In this document: positions 15,961 through 25,270 of the stretch, one piece after another
How positions within the stretch are numbered: the stretch's first letter is position 1
How the letters are laid out: each line of letters starts with the position of its first letter
Source: Akkermansia muciniphila
GTDB lineage: Bacteria; Verrucomicrobiota; Verrucomicrobiia; Verrucomicrobiales; Akkermansiaceae
Assembly (NCBI GenBank): GCA_004557455.1
Contig: SFDX01000016.1
Location: 1-64,000 of the forward strand
Length of the DNA: 64,000 nucleotides
Reading direction: 5' to 3'
Program-made: the position numbers and the translations under genes
The notes under the pieces: model-generated
Database searches by the model: none
The model's input: only the letters and a program-made list of their open reading frames with translations
What the model was told of the DNA's origin: nothing

Positions 15961-17292
15961 TCAGGCCTTCGATTTGCGCTTGATGCGGGGCTTGCTCTTC
16001 CCGAGCACCACATCCTCGGTAATAGTGATGGTGTCGATGGTCTTGTCTCCCGGCGCTTCATACATCACATCCAGCATCAGGCGCTCGAAGATGCCGCGCA
16101 GGGCGCGCGCACCGGTGCCGCGCTCGATGGCCTGCTTAGCCATGGCGCGCAGGGCCGGTTTCTCTACCTTGAGGCGCACCCCGCTCATGGCGAGCAGCTT
16201 GGTGTATTGCTTCACCAAGGCGTTACGCGGCTCTGTCAGAAGTTGCACCAGTTGGTTCTCCGTCAGGGTGGTGAGCGGGGCGAAAATTGGCAGGCGACCG
16301 ATGAGCTCCGGGATCATCCCGAATTGGAAGAAGTCCTCCGGCATGGCCTTGGCCAGCACCTCTTCCTCCGTGTATTCCTTGGTGTCTCGCCCTTCCTCGA
16401 TGCTGGCGAACCCGAGGCTGGAGGAACCGAGGCGCTTGCGGATGATGTCCTGCAGGCCCACGAAAGCACCGCCGCAGATGAAGAGGATATTCTGCGTATT
16501 CACCTTGATGTATTTTTCATCCGGGTGCTTGCGGCCTCCTTTGGGCGGGATGTTGGCCTCCGTGCCTTCGATGATTTTCAGCAGAGCTTGTTGTACGCCC
16601 TCGCCGGATACATCTCGGGTGATGCTGACATTCTGCGTCTTGCGACCGATCTTGTCGATCTCGTCCACATAGATGATACCGCGTTCGGCTTTCGCCACAT
16701 TCATATCCGCCGCCTGAAGCAGACGCAGGATGATGTTTTCCACATCTTCCCCAACATAGCCGGCTTCCGTGAGGGTGGTGGCGTCCGCAATGCAGAAGGG
16801 TACATCCAGAATCCTCGCCAGAGTCTTGGCCAACAGCGTTTTGCCGGAGCCGGTGGTGCCGGCCATGATGATGTTGCTCTTCTCGATTTCCGTGCCGTCA
16901 TCATCGGCGGTCTGCCGCAGTCGCATGTAGTGGTTATATACCGCTACGCAGAGGGTTTTCTTGGCGAGTTCCTGCCCGATGACGTAGTTGTCCAACTTCT
17001 TGTGCAGTTCCTCCGGCGTGGGAAGATCGGCCAGTTTCTTTGTCTGCACCTCCAGCACGGGCGCGGTGTCCGGTTCCAATCCCTCCACTACCTCCGGGTG
17101 GGTGTTTTGGATGAGGCGTACCACACGTTCGCAGGCAATGGTGCCGAAGTCGGAGGTGAACATGCGGAAGTTGAGGTGCTCCATGCACTGGAAGCAGATG
17201 TTGACGGGGCCCAGCTCCAGCATGGGGCGGCCATCGCTCTGGTATTCACCGCAGAGGGCGCATTGTTTTTTTTGTGGAGGAGGATTGGCCAT
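15961..17292 (-). CDS. clpX: ATP-dependent Clp protease unfoldase subunit ClpX
   Basis: A 443-residue AAA+ unfoldase that feeds substrates to ClpP. N-terminal C4 zinc finger (CALC...CFQC), Walker [16 protein letters not shown], Walker [12 protein letters not shown], the sensor region, and the RYIT-like/IGF region variant [11 protein letters not shown]. Start at ATG 17292 gives [15 protein letters not shown]; an upstream in-frame extension would overlap clpP and is rejected. It lies 7 nt behind clpP. Confidence 0.96.
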   Translation of the reverse strand: MANPPPQKKQCALCGEYQSDGRPMLELGPVNICFQCMEHLNFRMFTSDFGTIACERVVRLIQNTHPEVVEGLEPDTAPVLEVQTKKLADLPTPEELHKKLDNYVIGQELAKKTLCVAVYNHYMRLRQTADDDGTEIEKSNIIMAGTTGSGKTLLAKTLARILDVPFCIADATTLTEAGYVGEDVENIILRLLQAADMNVAKAERGIIYVDEIDKIGRKTQNVSITRDVSGEGVQQALLKIIEGTEANIPPKGGRKHPDEKYIKVNTQNILFICGGAFVGLQDIIRKRLGSSSLGFASIEEGRDTKEYTEEEVLAKAMPEDFFQFGMIPELIGRLPIFAPLTTLTENQLVQLLTEPRNALVKQYTKLLAMSGVRLKVEKPALRAMAKQAIERGTGARALRGIFERLMLDVMYEAPGDKTIDTITITEDVVLGKSKPRIKRKSKA

Positions 17293-17299
17293 GGCGGGC

Positions 17300-17908
17300 T
17301 TACTTGGCTGAGGATTTATGGTTGAGGATGCGGTCCACAAGACCATAGGCCACGGATTCCTCCGCAGTCATATAATTGTCACGGTCTTGGTCCTTCTTGA
17401 CCACCTCGGGGGACTTGTTCGTGTGCTTGGCCAGAATACCGGTGAGGCGTTCATCCAAGCTGAACATGAAGTTGATGGTGCGTGCCACATCCGCCGCCGT
17501 GCCTTGGGCTCCGCCGCGTACCTGGTGGATCATCACGTGGGCGTTCGGCAGGCAGAAGCGCTTGCCTTTGGTGCCGGCGGCCAACAGCACGGAGGCCATG
17601 GAGGCCGCTATGCCGATGCAGTATGTGTTAACATCGCAGGAGATGAACTGCATCGTGTCGTAAATGGCCAGCCCTGCCGTGACGGAGCCGCCCGGGGAGT
17701 TGATGTACAGGTGGATGTCTTTCTTCGGGTCTGTCATTTGCAGGAACAAAAGCTGCGCAATCACGGAGTTAGCTACCGTGTCGTCAATCTCCGTGCCGAT
17801 GAAGATGACGCGATCCAGGAGCAGGCGGGAGTAAATGTCGTAGGCACGCTCGCCTTGGCTCGTTTTTTCAATGACGGTGGGTATGTAATAATTCTGCGGT
17901 GTGCTCAT
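17300..17908 (-). CDS. clpP: ATP-dependent Clp protease proteolytic subunit ClpP
   Basis: A 202-residue serine protease of the tetradecameric Clp protease. The triad is visible: Ser103 (AASMAS), His128 (VMIHQ) and Asp173 (KKDQDRD). The YINSPGG strand that lines the substrate groove is intact. First gene of a five-gene minus-strand operon. Promoter TTTATC-17-TATAAT at 17920-17948 ends 11 nt before the ATG, implying an almost leaderless mRNA. Confidence 0.97.
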   Translation of the reverse strand: MSTPQNYYIPTVIEKTSQGERAYDIYSRLLLDRVIFIGTEIDDTVANSVIAQLLFLQMTDPKKDIHLYINSPGGSVTAGLAIYDTMQFISCDVNTYCIGIAASMASVLLAAGTKGKRFCLPNAHVMIHQVRGGAQGTAADVARTINFMFSLDERLTGILAKHTNKSPEVVKKDQDRDNYMTAEESVAYGLVDRILNHKSSAK

Positions 17909-17919
17909 ATCTCTCGGCC

Positions 17920-17948
17920 ATTATACCACAATCCCGCGCGTTGATAAA
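17920..17948 (-). promoter_or_regulatory. clpP operon promoter
   Basis: Minus-strand TTTATC, 17 bp, consensus TATAAT, then 11 nt to ATG 17908. Confidence 0.75.
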
Positions 17949-18051
17949 GCGCAAAGTGTAGCATGCCGCAGAAAGTCGCCCCGAGAGGGGGGAGGAGTGG
18001 AGTTTTTTGCTGCCTTTTGGGGTAAATTCTGGCTGTGGGGTGACTATGTTC

Positions 18052-18080
18052 TTGACATTCTGCCGCTTTTGGGGCAAACT
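18052..18080 (+). promoter_or_regulatory. Promoter of carboxynorspermidine synthase
   Basis: TTGACA (18052-18057), 17 bp, CAAACT (18075-18080), 9 nt to ATG 18090. A similar string CTTTTGGGGYAAA occurs in the spacer and 45-50 bp upstream. Confidence 0.65.
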
Positions 18081-18089
18081 GCGCGCGGT

Positions 18090-19316
18090 ATGAAGAAAGT
18101 TCTCATTATCGGAGCCGGTGGCGTGGGGCATGTGGTGGCCCACAAGTGTGCGCAGATGTCGGATGTGTACGGCGAGATTCACTTGGCCTCCCGCACGAAG
18201 AGCAAGTGCGATGCCATCGCTGCGGATGTGATGGCGCGGGAGGGGGTGCATATCACCACCCACGCGGTGGATGCCGATGATGTGGAGCAGACAGTGGCCC
18301 TCCTGCGGCAGATCCGGCCCGATTTGCTGCTGAACGTGGCCCTGCCTTACCAGGACCTGCCGCTGATGGATGCCTGCTTGGAGGCCGGGGTGCATTACAT
18401 GGACACGGCTAACTATGAGCCGCGGGAAGTGGCGAAGTTCGAGTACAAGTGGCAGTGGGCCTACGATGAGCGCTACCGCAAGGCGGGGCTCTTCGCTCTC
18501 ATGGGTTCCGGGTTCGACCCGGGTGTTACGAATGTCTACACTGCTTGGGCGCTCAAGCATCATTTCGATGAGATTGAGTATCTCGACATCATTGATGTGA
18601 ACGGTGGTGATCACGGTCAGGCGTTCGCAACGAACTTTAACCCGGAAATCAACATTCGCGAGGTGTCTGCGCCCTGTCGCCATTGGGAGGACGGGGATTT
18701 CCGTGAGACGCCGCCCATGAGCCTGCACCGCCCCTTCTGCTGCCCGGAGGGTGTGGGTACTTACGAGATTTACCGCATGTATCATGAGGAGATGGAGTCG
18801 CTGGTGAAGCACATTCCCACCATCAAACGGGCGCAGTTCTGGATGAGCTTCTCGCCGAATTATATCAATCACCTCACGGTGCTGAAGAATGTGGGGATGA
18901 CTCGCATTGACCCGGTGATGTACAATGGGGTGGAAATCGTGCCTCTGCAATTCCTGAAGGCGGTGCTGCCCAACCCGGGTGATTTGGGTAAGACGACCCA
19001 TGGGCGCACCTGTATCGGTTGCGTGATTCAGGGTAAGAAGGACGGCAAGTATAAGGCGGTTTACATCTACAATATCTGTGACCATGAGAAATGCTTTGAG
19101 GAGGTCGGTTCCCAAGCTATTTCCTACACTACGGGTGTGCCGGCGGCCATCGGCGGGCGCATGATTCTCTCCGGCCTCTGGAGTGGGGCTGGTGTTTATA
19201 ATATGGAGCAGAATGACCCGGATCCGTTCATGGAGGCCCTCAATCGCTATGGTCTGCCCTGGAACTGCATCGAGCTGACGCAGGAACAGGCGGAGGGGCT
19301 GACGGTTACGCACTGA
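18090..19316 (+). CDS. Carboxynorspermidine synthase (saccharopine-dehydrogenase family)
   Basis: A 408-residue NAD(P)-dependent enzyme that condenses aspartate semialdehyde with a diamine in the alternative norspermidine/spermidine route of gut bacteria. Rossmann motif IIGAGGVGHVVAHKCA at 5-20; family blocks YMDTANYEPR, GSGFDPGVTNV and CHEKCFEEVGSQAISYTTGVPAAI-type region. Length is normal for the family (~400). The partner decarboxylase (nspC) is not in the window. Start ATG 18090 follows a promoter by 9 nt; the long in-frame extension upstream lacks family sequence. Confidence 0.9.
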   Translation: MKKVLIIGAGGVGHVVAHKCAQMSDVYGEIHLASRTKSKCDAIAADVMAREGVHITTHAVDADDVEQTVALLRQIRPDLLLNVALPYQDLPLMDACLEAGVHYMDTANYEPREVAKFEYKWQWAYDERYRKAGLFALMGSGFDPGVTNVYTAWALKHHFDEIEYLDIIDVNGGDHGQAFATNFNPEINIREVSAPCRHWEDGDFRETPPMSLHRPFCCPEGVGTYEIYRMYHEEMESLVKHIPTIKRAQFWMSFSPNYINHLTVLKNVGMTRIDPVMYNGVEIVPLQFLKAVLPNPGDLGKTTHGRTCIGCVIQGKKDGKYKAVYIYNICDHEKCFEEVGSQAISYTTGVPAAIGGRMILSGLWSGAGVYNMEQNDPDPFMEALNRYGLPWNCIELTQEQAEGLTVTH

Positions 19317-19332
19317 TTTGTACCCCCCGTTC

Positions 19333-19362
19333 GGGCTCTCTCCCCTCCGGGGGAGGGGCCTT
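19333..19362 (+). terminator. Probable terminator
   Basis: CTCCCC/GGGGAG hairpin around TCCG with extra outer G-C pairs, followed by CTTTG. It ends the carboxynorspermidine synthase unit. Confidence 0.55.
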
Positions 19363-19387
19363 TGTGCAGGTTTCGTCATTTTATGGC

Positions 19388-19416
19388 TTGACTTGCCGCG
19401 GTGATCGCGCTATCAT
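19388..19416 (+). promoter_or_regulatory. Promoter of the 19428 operon, leaderless spacing
   Basis: TTGACT (19388-19393), 17 bp, TATCAT (19411-19416), 11 nt to ATG 19428. Confidence 0.75.
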
Positions 19417-19427
19417 GCCTGAAGCAT

Positions 19428-19847
19428 ATGGCAAAAGTTTTCGTTTCCGGTTGTTTTGATGTCCTGCACAGCGGCCACATTGCCTTCTTGGAGGAGGCCG
19501 CGTCGTATGGCGATGTATACGTCTCCCTCGGGTCGGACGCAACGGTGCGTGCCCTTAAGAACAGGAGCACTGTGTACAATGAGCAGGAGCGTAAGTATAT
19601 GTTGGAGGCTATCCGTTTTGTGAAGAAGGTGTACATCGGCCCGGATACCGGTAAGGTGCTGGACTTTGCGCCTTTGCTCGATGTCGTGAAGCCGGATATC
19701 TTTTTTGTGAATGAGGATGGTACGGGTGATGAGAAGAAGGCTTTTGTGGAGTCGAAGGGTATTCGTTATGTGACGAGTAAGCGCATCCCTCACGGTGGGT
19801 TGCCGACGCGTTCGACAACGTCGATTCGTGCAGAATTAGGGAAGTAG
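19428..19847 (+). CDS. Cytidylyltransferase-like nucleotidyltransferase
   Basis: A 139-residue HxGH-type nucleotidyltransferase: GCFDVLHSGH near residue 7-16 binds the nucleotide, and STTSIRAEL near the C-terminus matches the (I/T)SSTxIR motif. Relatives include RfaE2, TagD and glycerol-3-phosphate cytidylyltransferases that activate sugar or alcohol phosphates for surface glycans. Substrate is not predictable. First gene of an operon with a cupin (6 nt gap) and GT25. Confidence 0.85.
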   Translation: MAKVFVSGCFDVLHSGHIAFLEEAASYGDVYVSLGSDATVRALKNRSTVYNEQERKYMLEAIRFVKKVYIGPDTGKVLDFAPLLDVVKPDIFFVNEDGTGDEKKAFVESKGIRYVTSKRIPHGGLPTRSTTSIRAELGK

Positions 19848-19853
19848 GCGTAT

Positions 19854-20216
19854 ATGATAGCTTATACCAACGGAGAAAGTGCCGGAAGGCCTTGGGGGTA
19901 CTGGCGTGTGCTGGCAGTGCAACGCGGGGCTGTGGTTAAGTACTTGGAGATCAACCCGCGCAGCCGCCTCTCTCTGCAGCGCCATTTCAAGCGTGCCGAG
20001 CGTTGGATTGTTACGACCGGCACGGCTACCGTGCAGATCGGGCAGGAGGAGTTCGAGCTTAATCCCGGCGATTCTATTTACATTCCGTGCCGCGCTTGGC
20101 ATCGCCTCGGTAATCGTACCCGCCGCCCGGTCGCTGTGGTGGAGGTGCAACTGGGGGATGATTTGTCGGAGGATGATATCGAGCGGTTGGAAGATGATTA
20201 CGAAAGGTGTGAGTAA
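19854..20216 (+). CDS. Mannose-6-phosphate isomerase type II-like cupin
   Basis: A 120-residue single cupin matching the C-terminal isomerase domain of bifunctional ManC/AlgA proteins: GRPWGYWRVL, SRLSLQRHFKRAERWIVTTGTA, NPGDSIYIP, WHRLGN. The metal ligands (Gln/His/Glu...His) are in place. Such stand-alone cupins are thought to isomerise sugar phosphates for nucleotide-sugar synthesis. Start ATG 19854; its stop overlaps the GT25 start (TAATG). Confidence 0.8.
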   Translation: MIAYTNGESAGRPWGYWRVLAVQRGAVVKYLEINPRSRLSLQRHFKRAERWIVTTGTATVQIGQEEFELNPGDSIYIPCRAWHRLGNRTRRPVAVVEVQLGDDLSEDDIERLEDDYERCE

Positions 20217-21058
20217 TGGATATTTGGAATTGCATTGATGCCGCGTTGGTGATTAACATGGACCGCAGTGTGGACCGCTGGCAGGCTTTCCAACGCTCGG
20301 TGGAGGGGCTGATTCCTCCTGATCGTCTGCACCGTATCAGTGCCGTGCCGGGCGTGGAGCTGCCCGGTTACGGGGAGAAGCCGTGGTTCCGCAGGCGCAC
20401 GGAAAGCAAGGCGCGCCAGTGGGCCGGTGTGGCAGGCTGCGCGGCGTCGCATCGCCGCGCCATTGCATTCGCCAAGCAGCAGGGCTACCGCCGTGTCCTC
20501 ATCCTGGAGGACGATGCCGAATTTACCCCCGCTTGGCTACGAGGTCAGTCTTTCGTGGCAGAATCCCTCGCCTCCCTCACCGGCCCCTTCCTCTTCTACC
20601 TCGGCTACCATAAGCCCAACCCTCACGGCGTTCAACTCGCCGCGCAGCAGAATTTTTCCCTCTGGCGTACAGAGGGGGTGCTTGCTGCCCACGCGTACAT
20701 TGTCTCATCGGAGCTTTACGACGTGTTGTTGGATATGTCGCCCGTCGGCCGGGACGCATGGGCATGGATTGCTCGGTATCGTGCTTACGACACGATGTTG
20801 AAGGATTTTATTTCTTCCCGCAGAGAGGTTAATACATATTTGGTGTATCCCTCCCTGATTATTCAATCGGGCGCCGTTTCCAGCATCAGCACCAGAGCAG
20901 GTGAGCTAGATTACATGCTTTGCCGCCGCCCCCCCTTGCCCCTCACTCTCAACCGACGCCTCACCTCTCCCCTCCGCTTTCTCAAAATCCGCACCAATTC
21001 TCTCTACACCCTCACCCGCAACTACCTCCTCGGCCTCCCCGGCCTCAGGAAAAAGTGA
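20216..21058 (+). CDS. Glycosyltransferase family 25 protein (LPS biosynthesis)
   Basis: A 280-residue GT25 enzyme: N-terminal VINMDRSVDRWQAF, mid-region AGCAASHRRAIAFA and LILEDDAEFTP, the expected nucleotide-sugar DDxE-type site, then YLGYHKPN. These transfer sugars (often galactose) to lipooligosaccharide. C-terminal ~60 residues are Pro/Leu/Arg-rich and basic, possibly membrane-associating. Translationally coupled to the upstream cupin. Confidence 0.85.
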   Translation: MDIWNCIDAALVINMDRSVDRWQAFQRSVEGLIPPDRLHRISAVPGVELPGYGEKPWFRRRTESKARQWAGVAGCAASHRRAIAFAKQQGYRRVLILEDDAEFTPAWLRGQSFVAESLASLTGPFLFYLGYHKPNPHGVQLAAQQNFSLWRTEGVLAAHAYIVSSELYDVLLDMSPVGRDAWAWIARYRAYDTMLKDFISSRREVNTYLVYPSLIIQSGAVSSISTRAGELDYMLCRRPPLPLTLNRRLTSPLRFLKIRTNSLYTLTRNYLLGLPGLRKK

Positions 21059-21103
21059 GGGGGGTGTTGAGGCCGGGTTGCTCCCCCATGCGTTGATGGG
21101 ATA

Positions 21104-22687
21104 TCAGTGCGTTTCCTTCTTGCGTGGAGCCGGGGGTCGGATGTAATCAAACCCGGGTGCCTTGGGCAGTATATTACCGGGGAAGTTTTTTTCTGCAGCG
21201 CCGTTTTCACGGCAGATGATACCCTCAATGAGCGGAGCCTTGGTTCTTGATTTGTGACTCGCCATGTTGGCGAGATTCCCATTGTAGCGATCTTCAACTC
21301 TGTGATCGCCGGTATAAGCAGCAGGGATACTGATTATCATTCGAGAGAAATGAATCAATGTAATCCCCAATGCAATGTATTTCCAGCGTGGAAGCTCCAT
21401 CCATTTATAGGCAAGAAAGAGGGAAAAAACGAAGGTGTAAATGGGCATGCTTTTCAGCCACAGTTCGTTAAAATTATTGGGGGGTGCCCCCAATACAATT
21501 AGTGGGTAGAGCAATACACAACAAAGGGTTAAGCGTACGAGCCGATTGGATCGCAGAGGCCAGAGGGAGCCATACAATAGGAGGAGGGCAAATAACACAC
21601 CTCCGTATACGATGCAACTATTGAATACTCCGTATTGTGAGAGAATAAATGTTGTTGTAATAATCTCGCCTTCTCCGTGCGTCTCTGCGCCTCTCGAAAA
21701 GTACAGAAAAGATATGAGAGCCAGGAAGAGCGGAATGACGCTATAGAGGCATGAGAGTGCGAACCCCTTGCGGTTCGTCAGTTCTTTGTATGCGTAACAG
21801 CCAAGAACAAATGGGAGACTTCCCATTGCCCCCATAGGGGATATAGGCAATAATAGAGCGTAGGTGAGTGGAATTGTGAAATTCTTGTGCTTCCGAATGC
21901 TGATGATGACTGCGGTAGCCAATAATGTCCCGGGTAGAGAATTATACGGTCCGCACATTGACATGAGAGATAGCAGCGTATGACGCCCCTGACATGTTGC
22001 GAACAGAGAACAATCAACACCGCTCCATTGATGTACTAGATATATTGCATATCGCATGGCTGAGCTACCTTTTGAGGTGAGCCATATATTTAGCAGCGGA
22101 TCGCAGAGAAAGACGACAAAAAAGACGAAAATAAGAGAAACTTTTCTACGGAAGGTAAAGACAACAAGAAAAGCTAAAGTATAGCCCAAGGCGGTCCAAA
22201 GCAACAGAATGACCTGCGCTAAGGTACTGCCTTCGGTAGGATATGCAGCAAAGATTCGTGCAAGAATGGCAGGCGGAAGATACGCTGCAATATAGTAATT
22301 GATCTCGCACCCGTTCGGCAGAACGATCGGCCATGGGGCTTCGATCAGATTAACATAATACGCCTGGCGAGCCAATTCATAGTCAGGATCCGTCAGAAAG
22401 AATCCGATCAATCCTGTCGATATATGCAGCAGGCAAATGAGAAAAAATGCAGCTGCTACAACAGAAATGGTACGTCGGTTGAAAGGGAGGATACATTCCC
22501 GCTCTTTCGGCATAAGGCGTACGGCATAGTATATAAGGCTTCCTATTACACCCAGGGAGGCCAAGATTGCCGGAATGGGGGTCAGCCAGCCAAGGAAGAA
22601 CAGTATACTCGGTAAGGCAAGATAGAGCAAGGCCATCAACGTGACCTGTCCTTCATTGATGCCGCGGGATTGAGAGAGTGTTTTCAT
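21104..22687 (-). CDS. Polytopic membrane protein of the glycan island
   Basis: A 527-residue protein with about 12 hydrophobic helices, no recognised family. The first large outside loop carries DPDYELARQAYYVN and PNGCEINYYIAAYLPPA; an acidic DxD-like pair in that loop is typical of GT-C fold transferases, and the size also suits an O-unit polymerase, but neither can be claimed. Base composition is clearly more A+T-rich than the flanks. It starts 9 nt after the aminotransferase gene, so the two form an operon. Confidence 0.75.
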   Translation of the reverse strand: MKTLSQSRGINEGQVTLMALLYLALPSILFFLGWLTPIPAILASLGVIGSLIYYAVRLMPKERECILPFNRRTISVVAAAFFLICLLHISTGLIGFFLTDPDYELARQAYYVNLIEAPWPIVLPNGCEINYYIAAYLPPAILARIFAAYPTEGSTLAQVILLLWTALGYTLAFLVVFTFRRKVSLIFVFFVVFLCDPLLNIWLTSKGSSAMRYAIYLVHQWSGVDCSLFATCQGRHTLLSLMSMCGPYNSLPGTLLATAVIISIRKHKNFTIPLTYALLLPISPMGAMGSLPFVLGCYAYKELTNRKGFALSCLYSVIPLFLALISFLYFSRGAETHGEGEIITTTFILSQYGVFNSCIVYGGVLFALLLLYGSLWPLRSNRLVRLTLCCVLLYPLIVLGAPPNNFNELWLKSMPIYTFVFSLFLAYKWMELPRWKYIALGITLIHFSRMIISIPAAYTGDHRVEDRYNGNLANMASHKSRTKAPLIEGIICRENGAAEKNFPGNILPKAPGFDYIRPPAPRKKETH

Positions 22688-22696
22688 GAGGATTAG

Positions 22697-23857
22697 TTAT
22701 CTAATAAAAAAATCTTCTGCGCATCGGCAGACGTAAGTAACTTCCTCCGGTGTCAGCTCATAGTAGCAGGGCAGGCGGAGCAGACGGTCGGCGTATTCTT
22801 CGGTGACGGGGAGGAAGGGGGCTTTGCCGCTGCAGAGTTCGATACCCTTCGGGGCGTTGTGCAGGGGGACGTAGTGGAAGACGGCGGAGATTCCGTTTGC
22901 CCTGAGATGGGCGATCAGTTTGGTGCGGGTGTCGAGGTCCTTCAGCAGGATGTAGTACATGTGGGCATTGTGTCCGCATGTGCACGGGATGATGGGGCGA
23001 CGCAACAGGCCTTTTTCTTCAAGCGGCTCGAGTAGCTCGTGGTACTGCTGCCATATGGAGAGGCGTTTGGCGCTGATCTTGTTGGATTCCTCCAATTGGG
23101 CATACAGAAACGCGGCAATCAGCTCGCCGGGCAGGTAGCTGGAGCCAACGTCGACCCACGTGTATTTGTCCACCATGCCGCGGAAGAATTGGCTTCGGTT
23201 TGTACCCTTCTCACGTATGATTTCTGCGCGCTCCATAAAACGTTCATCGTTGATGAGAATGGCACCTCCTTCACCGGAGATGAAGTTCTTTGTCTCGTGG
23301 AAACTGTAGCAACCGAAATGCCCGATGGTGCCGAGGTATCTGCCTTTGTACGTCGCACATACGCCCTGAGCGGCATCCTCCACTACCAGAAGGTTGTGCC
23401 TCTGCGCTATGTCCATGATAGTGTCCATCTCGCAGCCTACTCCCGCATAATGCACCGGCACGATTACCTTGGTACGGGGTGTAATGGCAGCCTCAATTTT
23501 CGTTTCATCCATGTTCATCGTCTCCGGGTTCACATCGATGAACACAGGCACAGCCCCTTGCATGACAAAAGCATTGACTGTCGAGACAAAGGTATAACTG
23601 GGGCAAATGAACTCATCCCCGGGCTTCAAATCGCAGAGAATGGCCGCCATTTCCAGCGCCGCTGTGCCGGAATGCACCAGTAACGCCTTTTTCGCGCCGA
23701 AGTGTTCCTCGAGCCATTTGTTACACTGCTTGGTGAAGTAGCCATCTCCCGCAAGCTGACCGAATTGGACGGCTTGGGCAATATTCCAGAGTTCTTTGCC
23801 GATGATGTATGGTTTGTTGAAAGGAATTTTTTCCATGAGTCTTGACATTATGTTCAT
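22697..23857 (-). CDS. dTDP-4-amino-4,6-dideoxygalactose transaminase-like (RffA/WecE)
   Basis: A 386-residue DegT/DnrJ/EryC1 aminotransferase. PIPFNKPYIIGKE-type N-terminus, VVEDAAQGV, and the PLP lysine in FHETKNFISGEGG match the RffA subgroup, which makes dTDP-Fuc4N-type amino sugars for surface glycans. A promoter (TTGCCT-17-TAGAAT) ends 9 nt before ATG 23857, favouring that start over the in-frame ATG at 23836, although family members usually begin nearer the latter. Confidence 0.88.
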   Translation of the reverse strand: MNIMSRLMEKIPFNKPYIIGKELWNIAQAVQFGQLAGDGYFTKQCNKWLEEHFGAKKALLVHSGTAALEMAAILCDLKPGDEFICPSYTFVSTVNAFVMQGAVPVFIDVNPETMNMDETKIEAAITPRTKVIVPVHYAGVGCEMDTIMDIAQRHNLLVVEDAAQGVCATYKGRYLGTIGHFGCYSFHETKNFISGEGGAILINDERFMERAEIIREKGTNRSQFFRGMVDKYTWVDVGSSYLPGELIAAFLYAQLEESNKISAKRLSIWQQYHELLEPLEEKGLLRRPIIPCTCGHNAHMYYILLKDLDTRTKLIAHLRANGISAVFHYVPLHNAPKGIELCSGKAPFLPVTEEYADRLLRLPCYYELTPEEVTYVCRCAEDFFIR

Positions 23858-23866
23858 CGTGGGTCC

Positions 23867-23895
23867 ATTCTAGCATATAGTGCTGGAATAGGCAA
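23867..23895 (-). promoter_or_regulatory. Promoter of the rffA-like operon
   Basis: Minus-strand TTGCCT, 17 bp, TAGAAT, then 9 nt to ATG 23857. Confidence 0.7.
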
Positions 23896-24144
23896 GACAT
23901 ATCTGCCTCAAAGTGCAGAAATCGGCTTATTTTTCGTTGCCTTTCTGCTCTCGGTCGGAACGTGTTACTTGGCGTAGCGTAGAAGGTTACCCTTTATTAG
24001 ATGGAAGCCATACTCGCGCTCAGCCCGTGTATATATTGTCGAGGTAAGGTGTATACTACGGAATTGGCTGTCAAAGATGTAGTATGCAAGCCGTATGACT
24101 GTAAACTTATGTATGTGTGTGATTAGGTATCAAGTTGCTTGCAG
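23896..24144. other. A+T-rich intergenic stretch, no gene seen
   Basis: About 250 bp between the GT2 gene and the rffA-like promoter. No supported reading frame or strong hairpin with T-run is seen. A weak TTGACA...TATACA pair on the minus strand (about 24050-24090) has only a 13-bp spacer and is not called. Confidence 0.4.
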
Positions 24145-25071
24145 TTAGAAATTCACTTTCTGTCTCACAACAAACAAAGGACGACCTTTTACCTGATCAA
24201 AAATCATACCTATGTAAATTCCTATTATGCCCAATACGAATAAAAGGAGTCCTCCGATAAACCAAATGGAAAACACGGTTGTTGTATACCCATTTACGGT
24301 AATAATGCCCACAAGCTTCGCAATAATGTTGTAAAATGCGAGGAGAATGGATATGGTAGACATAATAAAACCAATAATTATCGAGAGCTTGAGAGGCTTA
24401 TTGCTGTTTGAAATTATGATGTCCAGACTTAGTGCTACCAACTTTGAAAGCGTGTAGCTGGATTTTCCCTCCGCCCTAGCATCGTGTTGGACTTCAATTG
24501 CTGTTCGCTTGAACCCTAGGTAATCAATGAGGCTACCGAAGGACCGGGCTTTCTCTGGCATTTTGTTGAAATTATCTATGACCTCTCTCTTGAATATTCC
24601 AAAGTTTGCAATTGTTTCGTCCGTTTGCAGACCGCTTAACCAGTTAAATACTCGGTGAAATGCATAGGATTGCAACCGTTTGACGTACGAGTCTTTTCGA
24701 TTGAGACGACGAGCAAAGACGATATCCCAGCCTTCAAGTGCTTTTGCATATAGATTGGGGATTTCTTCCGGTCTGTCTTGAAGGTCACAATCCATTACAA
24801 CAATCCAGTCACCGGAGGCATGCATTAAGCCGGCCGTAATCGCATTGTGTTGGCCGAAATTCCTAGATAAGTCAATACCTTTGATGCGTTGATCTTTCTC
24901 GCCATACTCAACAATGTGTTGCCATGATTTGTCGGGTGAATGGTCGTTGACAAGTATGAGCTCATAATGAGGAGTAATAGATCCTACAGATAGTTGGACC
25001 CGTTGAATTAATGAGTTGAGCATTGATTCTCCCTTGTAGACTGGTGATATAATTGAGATTTTCATGTTCAT
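24145..25071 (-). CDS. GT2 glycosyltransferase with C-terminal membrane helices (DPM1/GtrB-like)
   Basis: A 308-residue polyprenyl-phosphate sugar transferase type: IISPVYKGE, ILVNDHSPDKSW, DLSRNFGQHNAI, VMDCDLQDRPEEI (DxD), then two C-terminal TM helices (about 229-251, 262-284). Such enzymes load a hexose onto undecaprenyl phosphate for use outside the membrane. Start at ATG 25071 (or 25065); the ATG at 25128 is rejected because it lies within the repeat/-10 sequence. The gene faces the left end of the invertible segment; in the present orientation its -10 (TACACT) lacks a -35, so it is predicted OFF. Confidence 0.88.
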   Translation of the reverse strand: MNMKISIISPVYKGESMLNSLIQRVQLSVGSITPHYELILVNDHSPDKSWQHIVEYGEKDQRIKGIDLSRNFGQHNAITAGLMHASGDWIVVMDCDLQDRPEEIPNLYAKALEGWDIVFARRLNRKDSYVKRLQSYAFHRVFNWLSGLQTDETIANFGIFKREVIDNFNKMPEKARSFGSLIDYLGFKRTAIEVQHDARAEGKSSYTLSKLVALSLDIIISNSNKPLKLSIIIGFIMSTISILLAFYNIIAKLVGIITVNGYTTTVFSIWFIGGLLLFVLGIIGIYIGMIFDQVKGRPLFVVRQKVNF

Positions 25072-25116
25072 GTCTTCACATCCCTTCCCTTTCGTATGCT
25101 CCTTTACTGCAGGGGG

Positions 25117-25137
25117 AGTGTACAGCATTTTGAATGC
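25117..25137 (-). repeat. Left inverted repeat of the invertible segment
   Basis: Reads GCATTCAAAATGCTGTACAC plus T on the minus strand, 20 of 21 identical to the right repeat in opposite orientation. Its outer end provides TACACT, a -10 for the minus-strand GT2. Confidence 0.9.
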
Positions 25138-25270
25138 ACCCCTTACCTTAAGCGTTGATAATCAACGAGTTTCGTGAGAAACGAAAGGAAGAAAGGGGTA
25201 AGACGGAGGAGCCGTGATTTTGCTGTTTTCTTTGATTTTCAAAGGAAAAACAGATTTAGTCTTGACTACA
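25138..25270. promoter_or_regulatory. Predicted invertible promoter segment (phase switch)
   Basis: The 133 bp between the inverted repeats carry one consensus -35 (TTGACT, 25262-25267) at the right edge, pointing right; the left edge has no equivalent. A hairpin (CTTTGA/TCAAAG, 25226-25248) and a 13-bp palindrome GTTGATAATCAAC near 25153-25165 lie inside. Inversion would place TTGACT 18 bp from the -10 in the left repeat, so the segment would switch transcription between two divergent glycan genes. No recombinase gene is in the window. Confidence 0.75.

Noticed and set aside
18505-18530. tRNA-like GGGTTCGACCCGGG string
   Set aside because: It lies in frame inside carboxynorspermidine synthase (GSGFDPGV) with no cloverleaf around it; no tRNA gene was found in the window.
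25126-25128. ATG 25128 as start of the GT2 protein (MLYTPP...)
   Set aside because: It is part of the repeat/-10 region of the invertible segment and upstream of the predicted transcript start; GT2 homology begins at 25065-25071.
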